DNA of 24,507 nt from JAZKAD01 sp040389305 (GCA_040389305.1 JAZKAD010000055.1:1-24507), one strand, 5' to 3'; shown: positions 8,501-17,077, counted from the first letter of the stretch. The notes: generated from the sequence alone by a model not told the origin. Made by a program: numbers and translations.

Positions 8501-8767
8501 TCACTCGTAAATTTTATCGCGTAAGCCTATTCTTAGAACAACTATAATATGAGTATCTTCTTCTATATGACAAATAACGCGTAATTTCCCTACTCTATAG
8601 CGCCATAGTCCGGCATAATCATATTGCAGTGGTTTACCCAAGTCTCTAGGATGAGATGAGGTTAGAACTTTATCACGTAAGTACTTTTGTATAAGTTTTT
8701 GGGTGGGAGGAGAAAGCTTTTTAAACTCTTGTGCGGCTTTACCGTCGAATTCAACTTTCCAAGTCAC
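8501..8767 (-). CDS. RelE/ParE-superfamily toxin
   Basis: This 88-residue basic protein matches the small RelE fold: an opening beta strand WKVEFDGKAAQEFKKL, a helix pair, then LGKPLQYDYAGLWRYRVGKLRVICHIEED and a final strand HIIVVLRIGLRDKIY. RelE-type toxins cleave mRNA on the ribosome; the Arg residues in the WRYRVGKLRVI segment are those expected near the active site. The start is GTG 8767, inside the end of the antitoxin gene (17-nt overlap), which implies coupled translation. Antitoxin-first order and tight overlap are standard for relBE loci. I cannot tell from sequence whether it is active. Confidence 0.88.
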   Translation of the reverse strand: MTWKVEFDGKAAQEFKKLSPPTQKLIQKYLRDKVLTSSHPRDLGKPLQYDYAGLWRYRVGKLRVICHIEEDTHIIVVLRIGLRDKIYE

Positions 8768-8969
8768 AGCTCTTCTCTATCTCTTCTAAGGAAAGTCTTG
8801 GATGATTTTTCTCTAAACGATCTAAGGCTATAAAGTAATCTTCTTCTTCAGTTAAAAAGAGCTCTACGGCTTTTTTAATTAGATGGCTTGCTTCTCTATT
8901 TTTTCTTTTCGCAACTTCGCTTAATCGTATATATAGTTCATCCGATATTTTCGCAGTTATTGTATGCAT
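8751..8969 (-). CDS. ribbon-helix-helix antitoxin (RelB/CopG type)
   Basis: This 72-residue protein opens with ITAKISDELYIRLSEVAKRK, an N-terminal beta strand and helix typical of a ribbon-helix-helix DNA-binding domain. It continues with ASHLIKKAVELFLTEEEDY and an acidic C-terminal tail that would wrap the toxin. Such antitoxins neutralise the partner and repress their own promoter. The gene starts at ATG 8969 and overlaps the toxin start by 17 nt. A 9-bp direct repeat at 9022-9044, upstream of the ATG, is a candidate operator. The pair sits between hemF and glyS on the same strand. Confidence 0.85.
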   Translation of the reverse strand: MHTITAKISDELYIRLSEVAKRKNREASHLIKKAVELFLTEEEDYFIALDRLEKNHPRLSLEEIEKSCDLES

Positions 8970-9021
8970 AATAATAATCTTAATTTGAGTAAATATATTT
9001 TATCATAAGTAGATTAGAAAG

Positions 9022-9044
9022 GGAAGATAAACCATGGAAGATAA
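9022..9044. promoter_or_regulatory. direct repeat, candidate antitoxin operator
   Basis: GGAAGATAA occurs at 9022-9030 and again at 9036-9044, separated by ACCAT. It lies 53-75 bp upstream of the antitoxin ATG. Ribbon-helix-helix antitoxins commonly bind pairs of short repeats in their own promoter. Assignment is by position only. Confidence 0.35.
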
Positions 9045-9115
9045 GATTTAATGCCTAGCTCTATGCCAACAGACGCTACATAAATTAGATATTTATTTAT
9101 GTCACTCTCGTTGTA

Positions 9116-9927
9116 TCATATCCACTTGACTTCCGGAGGCATAGACATCAAAATTGNNNNNNNNNNCTATCATACAGCAAATTAAATTCTACATATCTTC
9201 CGCGCTTCTGGAGTAGGGCTTCTCTTTGATTTTCGGTCCATTCATTATGCATTTTAGGTCTTATAATGCTCGGGTAAGCACTTAAAAAAGCTTCTCCTAC
9301 GTCTTTGGTAAAGGCAAAATCTTCATCGAACTCAGTGCTTAAGTAATCGTAAAAAATCCCCCCGACTCCCCTTGGCTCATTCCTGTGAGGTAGGAAAAAA
9401 TACTCATCACATTGCTTTTTAAATTTCGGATAATATTCGGGGTCATGTTTATCGCAAGCCTTTTTAAAAGCGTTATGAAACATATCTGTTTCTTCTTGGT
9501 TTGGATAGAGGGGGGTTAAATCTCCTCCACCTCCAAACCAAGCCTTTGTTGTTACAATGTATCTAGTATTAAAATGAGCGGCAGGAACTAGAGGAGAGCG
9601 CATATGCGAAACTAATGAGACGCCAGTTGCAAAAAATCCTGGGTCTTGATCAGCGCCTGGAATCTGCTTTTGCATTTCTGGAGTAAATTCACCATAAACG
9701 GTCGAAATATTGACTCCTACTTTTTCAAAGACATTGCCGCGCATAACGGACATCTCTCCGCCACCCCCACCGTCACGCTCCCATACTTTGCGTTCGAATT
9801 TAGAGGATTCAAGATTATGTATTTTTGCGTATTCGGTTTCTATATTTTCAAAAGAAGCGCATAATTTATCCCGCAAAGTTCTAAACCAAGCGCTAGCGAG
9901 TTTTTTATTGCTATCGTAATTTTTCAT
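9116..9927 (-). CDS. hemF: oxygen-dependent coproporphyrinogen III oxidase HemF (interrupted by gap)
   Basis: HemF decarboxylates coproporphyrinogen III to protoporphyrinogen IX in haem synthesis, using O2. Clear motifs include KVWERDGGGGGEMSVMRG, the TTKAWFGGGGDLTPLYP block, HRNEPRGVGGIFYDY and RGRYVEFNLLYD. The frame then runs into 10 N at 9157-9166. Past the gap, a shifted frame reads ILMSMPPEVKWI and stops with TGA at 9118-9116, which is the expected HemF C-terminus. I therefore extend the gene to 9116. By family comparison the missing piece is about 13 residues, so the true gap is nearer 41 nt than 10. GGAG precedes the ATG at 9927. The GNAT gene ends 9 nt upstream, so the two are likely cotranscribed. 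Confidence 0.92.
9157..9166. other. assembly gap (10 N) inside hemF
   Basis: Ten N bases separate the conserved NLLYD-R segment from the C-terminal A-ILMSMPPEVKW segment of HemF. The two flanks are out of frame if the gap is 10 nt, so its length is wrong. Confidence 0.95.
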
Positions 9928-9936
9928 ATTACTCCA

Positions 9937-10731
9937 CTATGATTTTGAGGTAGCTGATGCATATAACTTGTATTCTTTAACAATATTAAATCCAACTCTA
10001 TTAGCTATTTTTTTTGCTTGCTGGGAAGTTTGAATAATTGCTATCTCAGAAGAGTATTTTTTGCACAGCTCAAGTCTATTGTGATAAAGAGCAGTTGCAA
10101 TACCTCTGTTTCTATAGCCCGGTAGAGTGGCGTCATTATAAAAACCCGCTACTTTATTAGTCAAAAGCATTGATGCTGTCGCTACCATTTTATTGCCATC
10201 ATATGCACCTAGAGGAATAAATTTATCCAGGGCGCCAAGGTATTTAGATAGATATTTAATATATGCGTTTTTTACATCATCCCCAAATTCAAATGACACG
10301 CTAAGGACATCTAGCCACTCTTCAAATTGCTTAATATTATCAATAATTTTTATTTGAATATTATCCAAAATAGATTGCTCTTCATTTGGTTTAGTATAAG
10401 TGGTAACATCTAATGCCATACCAACTATGTTACCTAGGTTGATATAATTATTTTGAGCGAAATAATTTTGTATCTCAAGGGTGCAATGTTCTTCTTCGAT
10501 CCACCAAGAAAAAGGTAATTTTAATTCCCGAAATTCACGTTCTAATGTTGGAATGTTATCTATGGTAAAATTTCTAGGTATTAATATGCCATTGAACAAA
10601 GGACCGCTTGTACATTTTGTATTCAAGATATAAGCCTTATCCAATGAGGCATCTCTTTTTATACCAAAGCAGGCATCAAAAGATAATATATTTTCATCAA
10701 GTGCAAGAGCTAGTTTTTCTGTGATATGCAT
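9937..10731 (-). CDS. GNAT-family N-acetyltransferase
   Basis: The C-terminal ~130 residues form a GNAT domain. Motif A is PGYRNRGIATALYHNRLELC (R-x-x-G-x-A acetyl-CoA pyrophosphate loop), preceded by the strand VAGFYNDATL and followed by the motif-B-like end ANRVGFNIVKEYKLYA. The first ~130 residues (SWWIEEEHCTLEIQNYF and neighbours) resemble a degenerate or substrate-specific N-terminal half, giving 264 residues in all, long for a single-domain GNAT. The substrate is unknown. The gene lies directly upstream of hemF with 9 nt between them, which suggests one transcript but does not show a haem role. Confidence 0.85.
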   Translation of the reverse strand: MHITEKLALALDENILSFDACFGIKRDASLDKAYILNTKCTSGPLFNGILIPRNFTIDNIPTLEREFRELKLPFSWWIEEEHCTLEIQNYFAQNNYINLGNIVGMALDVTTYTKPNEEQSILDNIQIKIIDNIKQFEEWLDVLSVSFEFGDDVKNAYIKYLSKYLGALDKFIPLGAYDGNKMVATASMLLTNKVAGFYNDATLPGYRNRGIATALYHNRLELCKKYSSEIAIIQTSQQAKKIANRVGFNIVKEYKLYASATSKS

Positions 10732-10928
10732 AAATATAATTATGTATTTTACCCTTGGATTCTACTGTAAATTATTTTATGTTCAATATCTAAGTAAGGT
10801 AATGAAGTTTTGAGGGGTTCATGAGCGCAGCTTCTACTTTTCAGAAACAAAAGCCAAAATCCTAGGCCTTAATAACCAGCTCTATAACTATTTCTTTGAA
10901 TAATTGTTTAAAATATTTCAGTGTCGCA

Positions 10929-10958
10929 CTTGTAAAAGAATTTGTCCTTTCCTATATC
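10929..10958 (+). promoter_or_regulatory. putative dnaK promoter (heat-shock-like)
   Basis: CTTGTA at 10929-10934 and CTATAT at 10952-10957 are spaced by 17 nt, which resembles the alphaproteobacterial RpoH (sigma32) pattern. Read one base along, TTGTAA and TATATC with 17 nt between also make a weak sigma70 promoter. The transcript would start ~45 nt ahead of the dnaK ATG. No CIRCE element was seen, so RpoH control is the more likely mode of heat regulation. Confidence 0.5.
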
Positions 10959-11010
10959 ATATGTAGCGGCTGCAATAGGGCCCAAAATTATATGATAAAA
11001 GAGGGAATAA

Positions 11011-12921
11011 ATGGCGGGATCAGATACAGTAATAGGTATAGACTTAGGAACTACAAATTCATGCGTCGCAGTAATGGAAGGCTCAAAGCCTAAGGTTATT
11101 GCAAACGCTGAGGGTCTTAGCACCACGCCTTCAATGGTGGCGTTTACAGATAATGACGAAATCTTGATAGGTGACCCTGCTAAAAGGCAAGCTGTCACGA
11201 ACCCTACAGATACATTATTTGCTATTAAAAGGCTGATGGGGAGAGATTTTAATGATCCACTCGTTAAAAAAGATCAGGAACTAGTCCCATATAAAATTGT
11301 TAAGGCCGATAATAATGATGCATGGGTTGAAGTGCGGGGCAAAAAATACTCTCCTAGTCAAATCAGCGCGAACATTTTGCAAAAAATGAAGGAAGCCGCA
11401 GAGAGTTACTTGGGTAAAAAAGTCTCAAGAGCGGTGATCACTGTACCGGCTTATTTTAATGACGCTCAGCGTCAGGCCACAAAAGATGCAGGGCGTATCG
11501 CGGGTCTAGAAGTGCTTCGTATTATTAACGAACCTACAGCCGCAGCTCTTGCTTATGGCTTCGATAAATCAGGCACTAAAACTATCGCAGTATATGATCT
11601 TGGCGGCGGTACTTTCGACGTTTCTATGCTAGAAATTGGAGATGGCGTATTTGAGGTAAAGTCTACTAACGGTGATACATTCCTAGGGGGTGAGGACTTC
11701 GATACTAGAATTCTTAATTACCTTATAGATACATTTAAACAAGAAAGTGGAATCAATTTAAAAAATGATCCTTTAGCTCTCCAGCGCCTTAAAGAGGCTG
11801 CTGAAAAGGGTAAAAAGGAGCTTTCTGCTACTCAGCAAACTGATATAAATCTTCCATATATTACGGCAGATAGCACGGGACCTAAGCACCTTAATATCAA
11901 ACTCACAAGAGCAAAGCTAGAGTCTTTAGTGGACGACTTAATCACGCAAACAATTGAGCCTTGTAAAAAAGCTCTGCAGGATGCGGGTCTAAAAGCTAGC
12001 GACATCGATGAAGTTGTGCTTGTTGGCGGCATGACTAGAATGCCAAAAGTTATAGAGAAAGTTAAAGAATTTTTTGGACGCGAGCCTCACCGTGGCGTGA
12101 ATCCCGATGAAGTTGTGGCTCTTGGAGCGGCAATTCAAGCTGGCGTTCTACAAGGCGACGTTAAAGATGTGCTTCTTCTAGACGTTACACCACTATCTTT
12201 GGGTATCGAGACATTGGGCGGTGTGTTTACAAGGCTTATTGATCGTAACACTACTATTCCGACCAAGAAAAGCCAGGTTTTCTCTACGGCTGAAGATAAC
12301 CAACACGCAGTTACAATCCGTGTATTTCAAGGAGAGCGTGAATTTGCCGCTCATAATAAATTGCTAGGTCAATTTAATTTAGAGGGAATACCTCCTTCGC
12401 AGCGTGGTACTCCCCAAATCGAAGTGACATTTGATATTGATGCGAATGGTATAGTTCATGTATCTGCTAAAGATAAGGCCAGTGGCAAGGAGCAAAAAGT
12501 TGCAATTCAAGCATCTGGCGGTCTGAAAGAAGAAGAGATAGCCCAGATGGTTAGAGACGCTGAAGCTAATGCCGCTGAGGACAAAAAGCGCCGCGAAGTA
12601 ATCGAGGCTAAAAATCATGCTGATGGCTTAATTTATCAGACAGAAAAAGCCCTCACTGAGCATGGCGACAAGATATCTTCGGAGGATAAATCTGCGATCG
12701 AATCTGCAATTGCTGATCTTAAAGCGGTACTTGATTCTGAAGATGCATCTGTTATCAAAGATAAAACCTCGTCGTTGGCTATGGTGAGCATGAAAATTGG
12801 TGAGGTCATGAACCAATCTTCTGGTAACATGGGCGCTGGGCCTGAGGCAGCTTCGGGTGCTCCTGCGGGAGATGGTGGTAAGGTTGTTGATGCTGATTAC
12901 GAAGATTTGACAAAAAAATAA
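11011..12921 (+). CDS. dnaK: molecular chaperone DnaK (Hsp70)
   Basis: DnaK is the ATP-driven Hsp70 that binds exposed hydrophobic segments of unfolded proteins, working with DnaJ and GrpE. The 636-residue protein has the family length. The N-terminal ATPase begins IGIDLGTTNSCVAVMEG; VITVPAYFNDAQRQATKDAG, NEPTAAALAYG, YDLGGGTFDVS and VVLVGGMTRMP follow. The substrate-binding domain starts near DVTPLSLGIETLGG and the protein ends with the charged tail VVDADYEDLTKK. The ATG is preceded by GAGGGA, a strong ribosome-binding site. A heat-shock-like promoter lies ~45-80 nt upstream and a strong terminator follows. dnaJ is the next gene. Confidence 0.99.
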   Translation: MAGSDTVIGIDLGTTNSCVAVMEGSKPKVIANAEGLSTTPSMVAFTDNDEILIGDPAKRQAVTNPTDTLFAIKRLMGRDFNDPLVKKDQELVPYKIVKADNNDAWVEVRGKKYSPSQISANILQKMKEAAESYLGKKVSRAVITVPAYFNDAQRQATKDAGRIAGLEVLRIINEPTAAALAYGFDKSGTKTIAVYDLGGGTFDVSMLEIGDGVFEVKSTNGDTFLGGEDFDTRILNYLIDTFKQESGINLKNDPLALQRLKEAAEKGKKELSATQQTDINLPYITADSTGPKHLNIKLTRAKLESLVDDLITQTIEPCKKALQDAGLKASDIDEVVLVGGMTRMPKVIEKVKEFFGREPHRGVNPDEVVALGAAIQAGVLQGDVKDVLLLDVTPLSLGIETLGGVFTRLIDRNTTIPTKKSQVFSTAEDNQHAVTIRVFQGEREFAAHNKLLGQFNLEGIPPSQRGTPQIEVTFDIDANGIVHVSAKDKASGKEQKVAIQASGGLKEEEIAQMVRDAEANAAEDKKRREVIEAKNHADGLIYQTEKALTEHGDKISSEDKSAIESAIADLKAVLDSEDASVIKDKTSSLAMVSMKIGEVMNQSSGNMGAGPEAASGAPAGDGGKVVDADYEDLTKK

Positions 12922-12931
12922 TGAAGAGTAT

Positions 12932-12974
12932 ATTCCCACCAAATTCTTTAGTATTAATAGAATTTGGTGGGAAT
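12932..12974 (+). terminator. strong terminator after dnaK
   Basis: Arms 12932-12947 and 12959-12974 are perfectly complementary over 16 bp with an 11-nt loop. The T-rich run TTGTTTGTTTATTG follows. It begins 10 nt after the dnaK stop codon. It should limit, but may not fully block, read-through into dnaJ, which would favour more DnaK than DnaJ. Confidence 0.85.
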
Positions 12975-13037
12975 TGTTTGTTTATTGAATGCCGCCTAAG
13001 CTATAAATTAAGATCCATATTTCAATAGAATAAAGAA

Positions 13038-14171
13038 ATGTCAAAACGTGATTATTATGAAGTGCTAGGTATAGCCAAAGGCGCTTCTGCAGAAGATATT
13101 AAGAAGGCCTATCGCAAGCTTGCTATGAAATATCACCCAGATCAGAATCCAAATGATAAATCTGCTGAAAAGAATTTTAAAGAAGCGGCGGAAGCATATG
13201 AAATTCTAAAGGATGAGCAAAAGCGTTCGGCCTATGACAGATTTGGTCATAATGCTTTTGCGCAAGGCGGTATGGGGCAGCAATATCAACGCAGTGCGCA
13301 TCAAGGACATCAAAGTGCTCATGATATTTTTGGTGATTTTTTTAATGACTTCATGGGAGCAGGTCGCGGAGGTCAACGTAGCCCCGAAACTAAAGGCTCT
13401 GATCTTAAATATAATATCTCCGTTACACTGGAAGAGGCATTTCACGGTCTAGACAAAAAAATATCATTCTCTACTGCAATAAAATGTGAGCCTTGCTCCG
13501 GTAAAGGTAGTAGTGATAATGAAGGATTTACCAACTGCGCTACATGTGCAGGCCGTGGCAATGTCAGAATGCAGCAAGGTTTTTTTGTTGTAGAGCAAGC
13601 TTGTTATACTTGTCAAGGTCTTGGCAAAATAATCAAAAACCCATGCAAGAAATGCCAGGGAACTGGAAGGCATGAAAATACTAAGTCTTTATTAGTCAAC
13701 ATCCCTTCTGGTATTGAGGATGGTACGCGCATTAGACTTACAGGGGAAGGGGAGGCGGGGATGCGAGGCGGCAACGCTGGCGATCTTTATATTTTTGTTT
13801 CCGTTAGCTCTCATCCGATATTCAGAGTAGAAGGAGCGGATCTTCATTGTCGTCTGCCCGTTGGCTTTATTATGGCCGTTTTAGGTGGAGAGATAGAGAT
13901 TCCAGCTATAGAAGGTGGAAAGATTAATCTCAAAATCCCAGCGGGAACCCAAAACGGTAATAAGCTTAAAGTCAAAGGGAAGGGTATGAGTAAAGTAAGA
14001 AGCACGCATAGAGGCGACTTGTACGCCCATGTTTATGTCGAGCTTCCGCAAAATATCACCTCTCGTCAACGCGAATTACTAGTTGAATTAGACCAAGAAT
14101 TTGGTAATACTTCTACTAGCGACAAGAGTTTTTTTGATAAAATGAAAAATTTATGGAAGCGTGAGGAGTGA
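13038..14171 (+). CDS. dnaJ: co-chaperone DnaJ (Hsp40)
   Basis: DnaJ delivers unfolded substrates to DnaK and stimulates its ATPase. The J domain spans residues ~5-70 with the essential HPD at 33-35, followed by a Gly/Gln-rich linker (FAQGGMGQQYQ). Four zinc-binding CXXCXGXG repeats are present: CEPCSGKG, CATCAGRG, CYTCQGLG and CKKCQGTG. The C-terminal substrate-binding domains include VNIPSGIEDGTRIRLTGEGE and GDLYAHVYVELP. Length is the usual 377 residues. It lies ~115 nt downstream of dnaK beyond a terminator. Its TGA overlaps the GTG of yihY by 4 nt. Confidence 0.98.
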   Translation: MSKRDYYEVLGIAKGASAEDIKKAYRKLAMKYHPDQNPNDKSAEKNFKEAAEAYEILKDEQKRSAYDRFGHNAFAQGGMGQQYQRSAHQGHQSAHDIFGDFFNDFMGAGRGGQRSPETKGSDLKYNISVTLEEAFHGLDKKISFSTAIKCEPCSGKGSSDNEGFTNCATCAGRGNVRMQQGFFVVEQACYTCQGLGKIIKNPCKKCQGTGRHENTKSLLVNIPSGIEDGTRIRLTGEGEAGMRGGNAGDLYIFVSVSSHPIFRVEGADLHCRLPVGFIMAVLGGEIEIPAIEGGKINLKIPAGTQNGNKLKVKGKGMSKVRSTHRGDLYAHVYVELPQNITSRQRELLVELDQEFGNTSTSDKSFFDKMKNLWKREE

Positions 14172-15049
14172 TATACAGAGGAATGGCCTGGATGAGGCGT
14201 CTACTACTAAATATGTACCGGGCATTAGTTAAGACTATCGAGCATGATGGCATAGAGCATGCAGGATATATGTCATTCATGGTTCTACTCTCCATCTTCC
14301 CCTTTATAGTATTTTTTCTGGCCTTAACTAGTTTTTTTGGGGCGTCGGAGCTTGGATCTCACTTCGTGAATTCACTCATTGAAAGCCTCCCAGATGACGC
14401 TACTGCTGCTATTAAGGAAAATATATATGAATTAGTCAAAGCGCCACCATATAGATTAATGACGCTTGCGATTATCGGGACTATATGGACCTCCTCATCT
14501 TTTGTAGAAGGTATGCGTACCATTCTTAATAGAATATACAACATCAACACCCCACCGCCTTATTTGTTCAGAAGACTCCTCAGTATAATGCAGTTTCTGA
14601 TTATCAATATAATGATTTTCTTGGCGATGCTTTTACTTGTATTTATCCCGATAGGCCTTGAAGGCATTCCGGAGATCCAGAATCTCCTGAATAATTACGG
14701 ACCTTTTTGGACGTATTTTCGCTATTTTTTAATTTTAACCACGCTCTTGATTACAGTTTCTGCATTTTATTATGTCATTCCTAATGTAAGCGTAAAGCTG
14801 AAAGACATTATTCCAGGGGCGATAATGACTGTAGTGCTCTGGATGATTAGTGGGAACTTACTTTCAAATTATTTAGTATATTATAATCAGCTCAGCATCC
14901 TCTACGGTTCCCTTGGAAGTATTATAGTAACTCTGCTGTTCTTCTATATAACCAATATGATTTTTATTTACGGCGCTGAATTCAATTACCAAATTTTCAC
15001 CTCGCAAAAAGCTTGGCGTGAGTCTCACGAAAGACCCGAGTCTTATTAA
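14168..15049 (+). CDS. YihY/BrkB-family integral membrane protein
   Basis: This 293-residue polytopic protein has about six hydrophobic helices (roughly residues 34-57, 99-113, 138-164, 184-205, 215-238 and 245-271). The conserved family features are the N-terminal AGYMSFMVLLSIFPFIVF, the TSSSFVEGMRTILNRIYN block, and the closing YGSLGSIIVTLLFFYITNMI with GAEFN. The family was once annotated as ribonuclease BN, but that is not its role; its function is unknown and it may be a transporter. The GTG start at 14168 overlaps the dnaJ stop by 4 nt; ATG 14183 and 14192 are possible alternatives. Its last 53 nt overlap the 3' end of pccA on the other strand. Confidence 0.88.
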   Translation: MIYRGMAWMRRLLLNMYRALVKTIEHDGIEHAGYMSFMVLLSIFPFIVFFLALTSFFGASELGSHFVNSLIESLPDDATAAIKENIYELVKAPPYRLMTLAIIGTIWTSSSFVEGMRTILNRIYNINTPPPYLFRRLLSIMQFLIINIMIFLAMLLLVFIPIGLEGIPEIQNLLNNYGPFWTYFRYFLILTTLLITVSAFYYVIPNVSVKLKDIIPGAIMTVVLWMISGNLLSNYLVYYNQLSILYGSLGSIIVTLLFFYITNMIFIYGAEFNYQIFTSQKAWRESHERPESY

Positions 15050-17066
15050 ATTGATCTTTATTTAAGGATGATTCAAACTCTATCAATACCTGGCCAGATG
15101 TGGCATGGTCACCTTCTTTAACGTGTATTTTGGACACTTTGGCCTTGGATTCGGAGAGTATAATATTCTCCATTTTCATGGCGCTTAAGATCAAAAGCTC
15201 TTGACCGGGCATTATCTCGTCGCCTTCTTGAACTTTAACTGCCACGATTTGTCCTGTTAGCGGGGCAATTAACTCATCACTTACAGGACCTCCATCGGAG
15301 TTCTGCATAATTGCTTCAAGTTCTGATGTACGCGAGGAGCGCACATAGACTTTAACTACAGTACCTGCGTGCGTGAGTTTATATCCTGTCGGTATACGGT
15401 CAATTCTAACATGCACTTTTTCCCCGTTCACGAGACCCGTGAATAAACCGCTACCAAGAGTCCAGTTGCTTCTAACGTACACTCTTCCAGTAGAGTAGCG
15501 TATATTATACCCATCTTGCACTGGCTTGATCAGTACGGGAAATGCTTCTCCGTCTATCGTCACTACCCATCGCGTTCCGATTTTATCTACCTGACCCACC
15601 ATTTGGTCTTGTACACTAGCTAGTCTGATTTCCTCGGTTAAGAAAATGACTATAGCAGCGCCTAGGAAGATCTCTGTCATTCCTTCTGTTAGATGCGCCC
15701 CACTAAAACCGCCTGGATATTCTTCTGCTAAAAATGCAGTACTAATATCTCCATCAATAAATTTTTGATGCCCAATTATCGCTTCTAAAAAGCTAATATT
15801 GTGAGCTATACCTTTAATAACAAAAGTACTGAGAGCTTTTTTCATTTGCTCAATTGCGCCTTGTCGGTTTTCGCTGTAAGTGCATAGTTTGGCCACCATC
15901 GGGTCGTAAAACATGCTGACCTCAGCGCCTGGGCCTATACCACTATCGATTCTAATATTTGCAGATTTAGCAGGTTCTATGTATTCGGTTATCCTACCGC
16001 TTGAAGGTAGAAAGCCCCTTAGGGGATCTTCCGCATATATTCTGCATTCTAGCGCCCATCCATTTAATTTAATATCTTCCTGCTTAAAGGCAAGCGCTTC
16101 TCCTGCGGCTATTTTGATCATTTCTTCTATGATGTCTATGCCGGTGACGAGCTCGGTTACTGGATGTTCAACTTGAAGGCGGGTGTTCATTTCTAGGAAG
16201 TAGAAGTTATGGTTTTGATCGACAATAAATTCTACAGTACCCGCTGAATAGTACCCAACCTTGTGCGCAAGCGATATTACCTGCTCGTACATTTTCTGCC
16301 TTGTATCTTCATCTATAAAAGAGCTAGGAGCTTCTTCTATAATTTTCTGATGATGTCTTTGTATGGAGCATTCACGCTCGCCAAGGCAAATAGCATTTCC
16401 ATGCTGATCTGCAAGTAATTGTATTTCAATATGCCGTGGCTTTTCGATGAATTTTTCGATAAAAACTCTGCTGTCGCTGAAATGCATTTCTGCTTCGCGT
16501 CCTGCTGCTTCAAAAGCGGCTTTCATAGCATGTGCATCGCGGACAACGCGCATACCGCGTCCACCGCCCCCAGATGCAGCTTTAACCATGACTGGGAACC
16601 CTACATCTTCTGCGATTTTAATTGCTTGCTCCGAGCTGCTGATTGCTCCCATATAGCCAGGGACAGTGCTAACACCAGAATCAATTGCTATTTTTTTAGC
16701 CTCGATCTTATCACCCATTTTGCGAATAGCCTGAGCGCTTGGGCCAATTAAAGCGCATCCTTCTCTTCTAAGAGCCGTAGCGAAATCAGTATTTTCGGAC
16801 AAAAACCCATATCCTGGATGCACAGCGGATGCACCGCTCGCCCTTATGGCTGCTATGATATTTTTAATAGAAAGATAACTTTCCGTTGCTGGGGAGTTGC
16901 CAATGTAATAAGCTTCATCTGCATACTGCACATGCAAAGCATTTGTATCAGCTTCGGAATATACGGCAACCGATTTAATACCCATTTTTCTCAGTGTACG
17001 CATTATGCGAAGGGCAATCTCGCCACGATTAGCAACGAGCACTTTATCAAATAAAGGTTTTGTCAT
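14997..17066 (-). CDS. pccA: acetyl/propionyl-CoA carboxylase alpha subunit (biotin carboxylase + BCCP)
   Basis: This is the biotin-carboxylase subunit of a propionyl-CoA-type carboxylase, converting propionyl-CoA to methylmalonyl-CoA with the beta subunit. The N-terminal biotin carboxylase begins KVLVANRGEIALRIMRT and carries the ATP-grasp loop KAASGGGGRGMRVV, HIEIQLLADQHGNAICLGER and EMNTRLQVEHPVTE. A middle linker (BT-like) region follows, then a biotinyl domain with SAMKMEN, biotinyl Lys ~631. At 689 residues it is slightly long: after the usual end near IEFE (~665) there are 24 extra residues, mostly lying in the overlap with the convergent yihY. No pccB is in the window. Substrate preference (propionyl versus another acyl-CoA) is inferred from the domain layout. 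Confidence 0.92.
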   Translation of the reverse strand: MTKPLFDKVLVANRGEIALRIMRTLRKMGIKSVAVYSEADTNALHVQYADEAYYIGNSPATESYLSIKNIIAAIRASGASAVHPGYGFLSENTDFATALRREGCALIGPSAQAIRKMGDKIEAKKIAIDSGVSTVPGYMGAISSSEQAIKIAEDVGFPVMVKAASGGGGRGMRVVRDAHAMKAAFEAAGREAEMHFSDSRVFIEKFIEKPRHIEIQLLADQHGNAICLGERECSIQRHHQKIIEEAPSSFIDEDTRQKMYEQVISLAHKVGYYSAGTVEFIVDQNHNFYFLEMNTRLQVEHPVTELVTGIDIIEEMIKIAAGEALAFKQEDIKLNGWALECRIYAEDPLRGFLPSSGRITEYIEPAKSANIRIDSGIGPGAEVSMFYDPMVAKLCTYSENRQGAIEQMKKALSTFVIKGIAHNISFLEAIIGHQKFIDGDISTAFLAEEYPGGFSGAHLTEGMTEIFLGAAIVIFLTEEIRLASVQDQMVGQVDKIGTRWVVTIDGEAFPVLIKPVQDGYNIRYSTGRVYVRSNWTLGSGLFTGLVNGEKVHVRIDRIPTGYKLTHAGTVVKVYVRSSRTSELEAIMQNSDGGPVSDELIAPLTGQIVAVKVQEGDEIMPGQELLILSAMKMENIILSESKAKVSKIHVKEGDHATSGQVLIEFESSLNKDQFNKTRVFRETHAKLFAR

Positions 17067-17077
17067 AAGAGCTTTAT

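Noticed and set aside
2249..10759. TTTACCCTTGGA found at 2249-2260 and 10748-10759
   Set aside because: A 12-mer shared twice is expected by chance in a window of this size, and the flanks do not match.
10732..11010. CIRCE operator in front of dnaK
   Set aside because: No TTAGCACTC-N9-GAGTGCTAA match is present; an RpoH-like promoter fits better.
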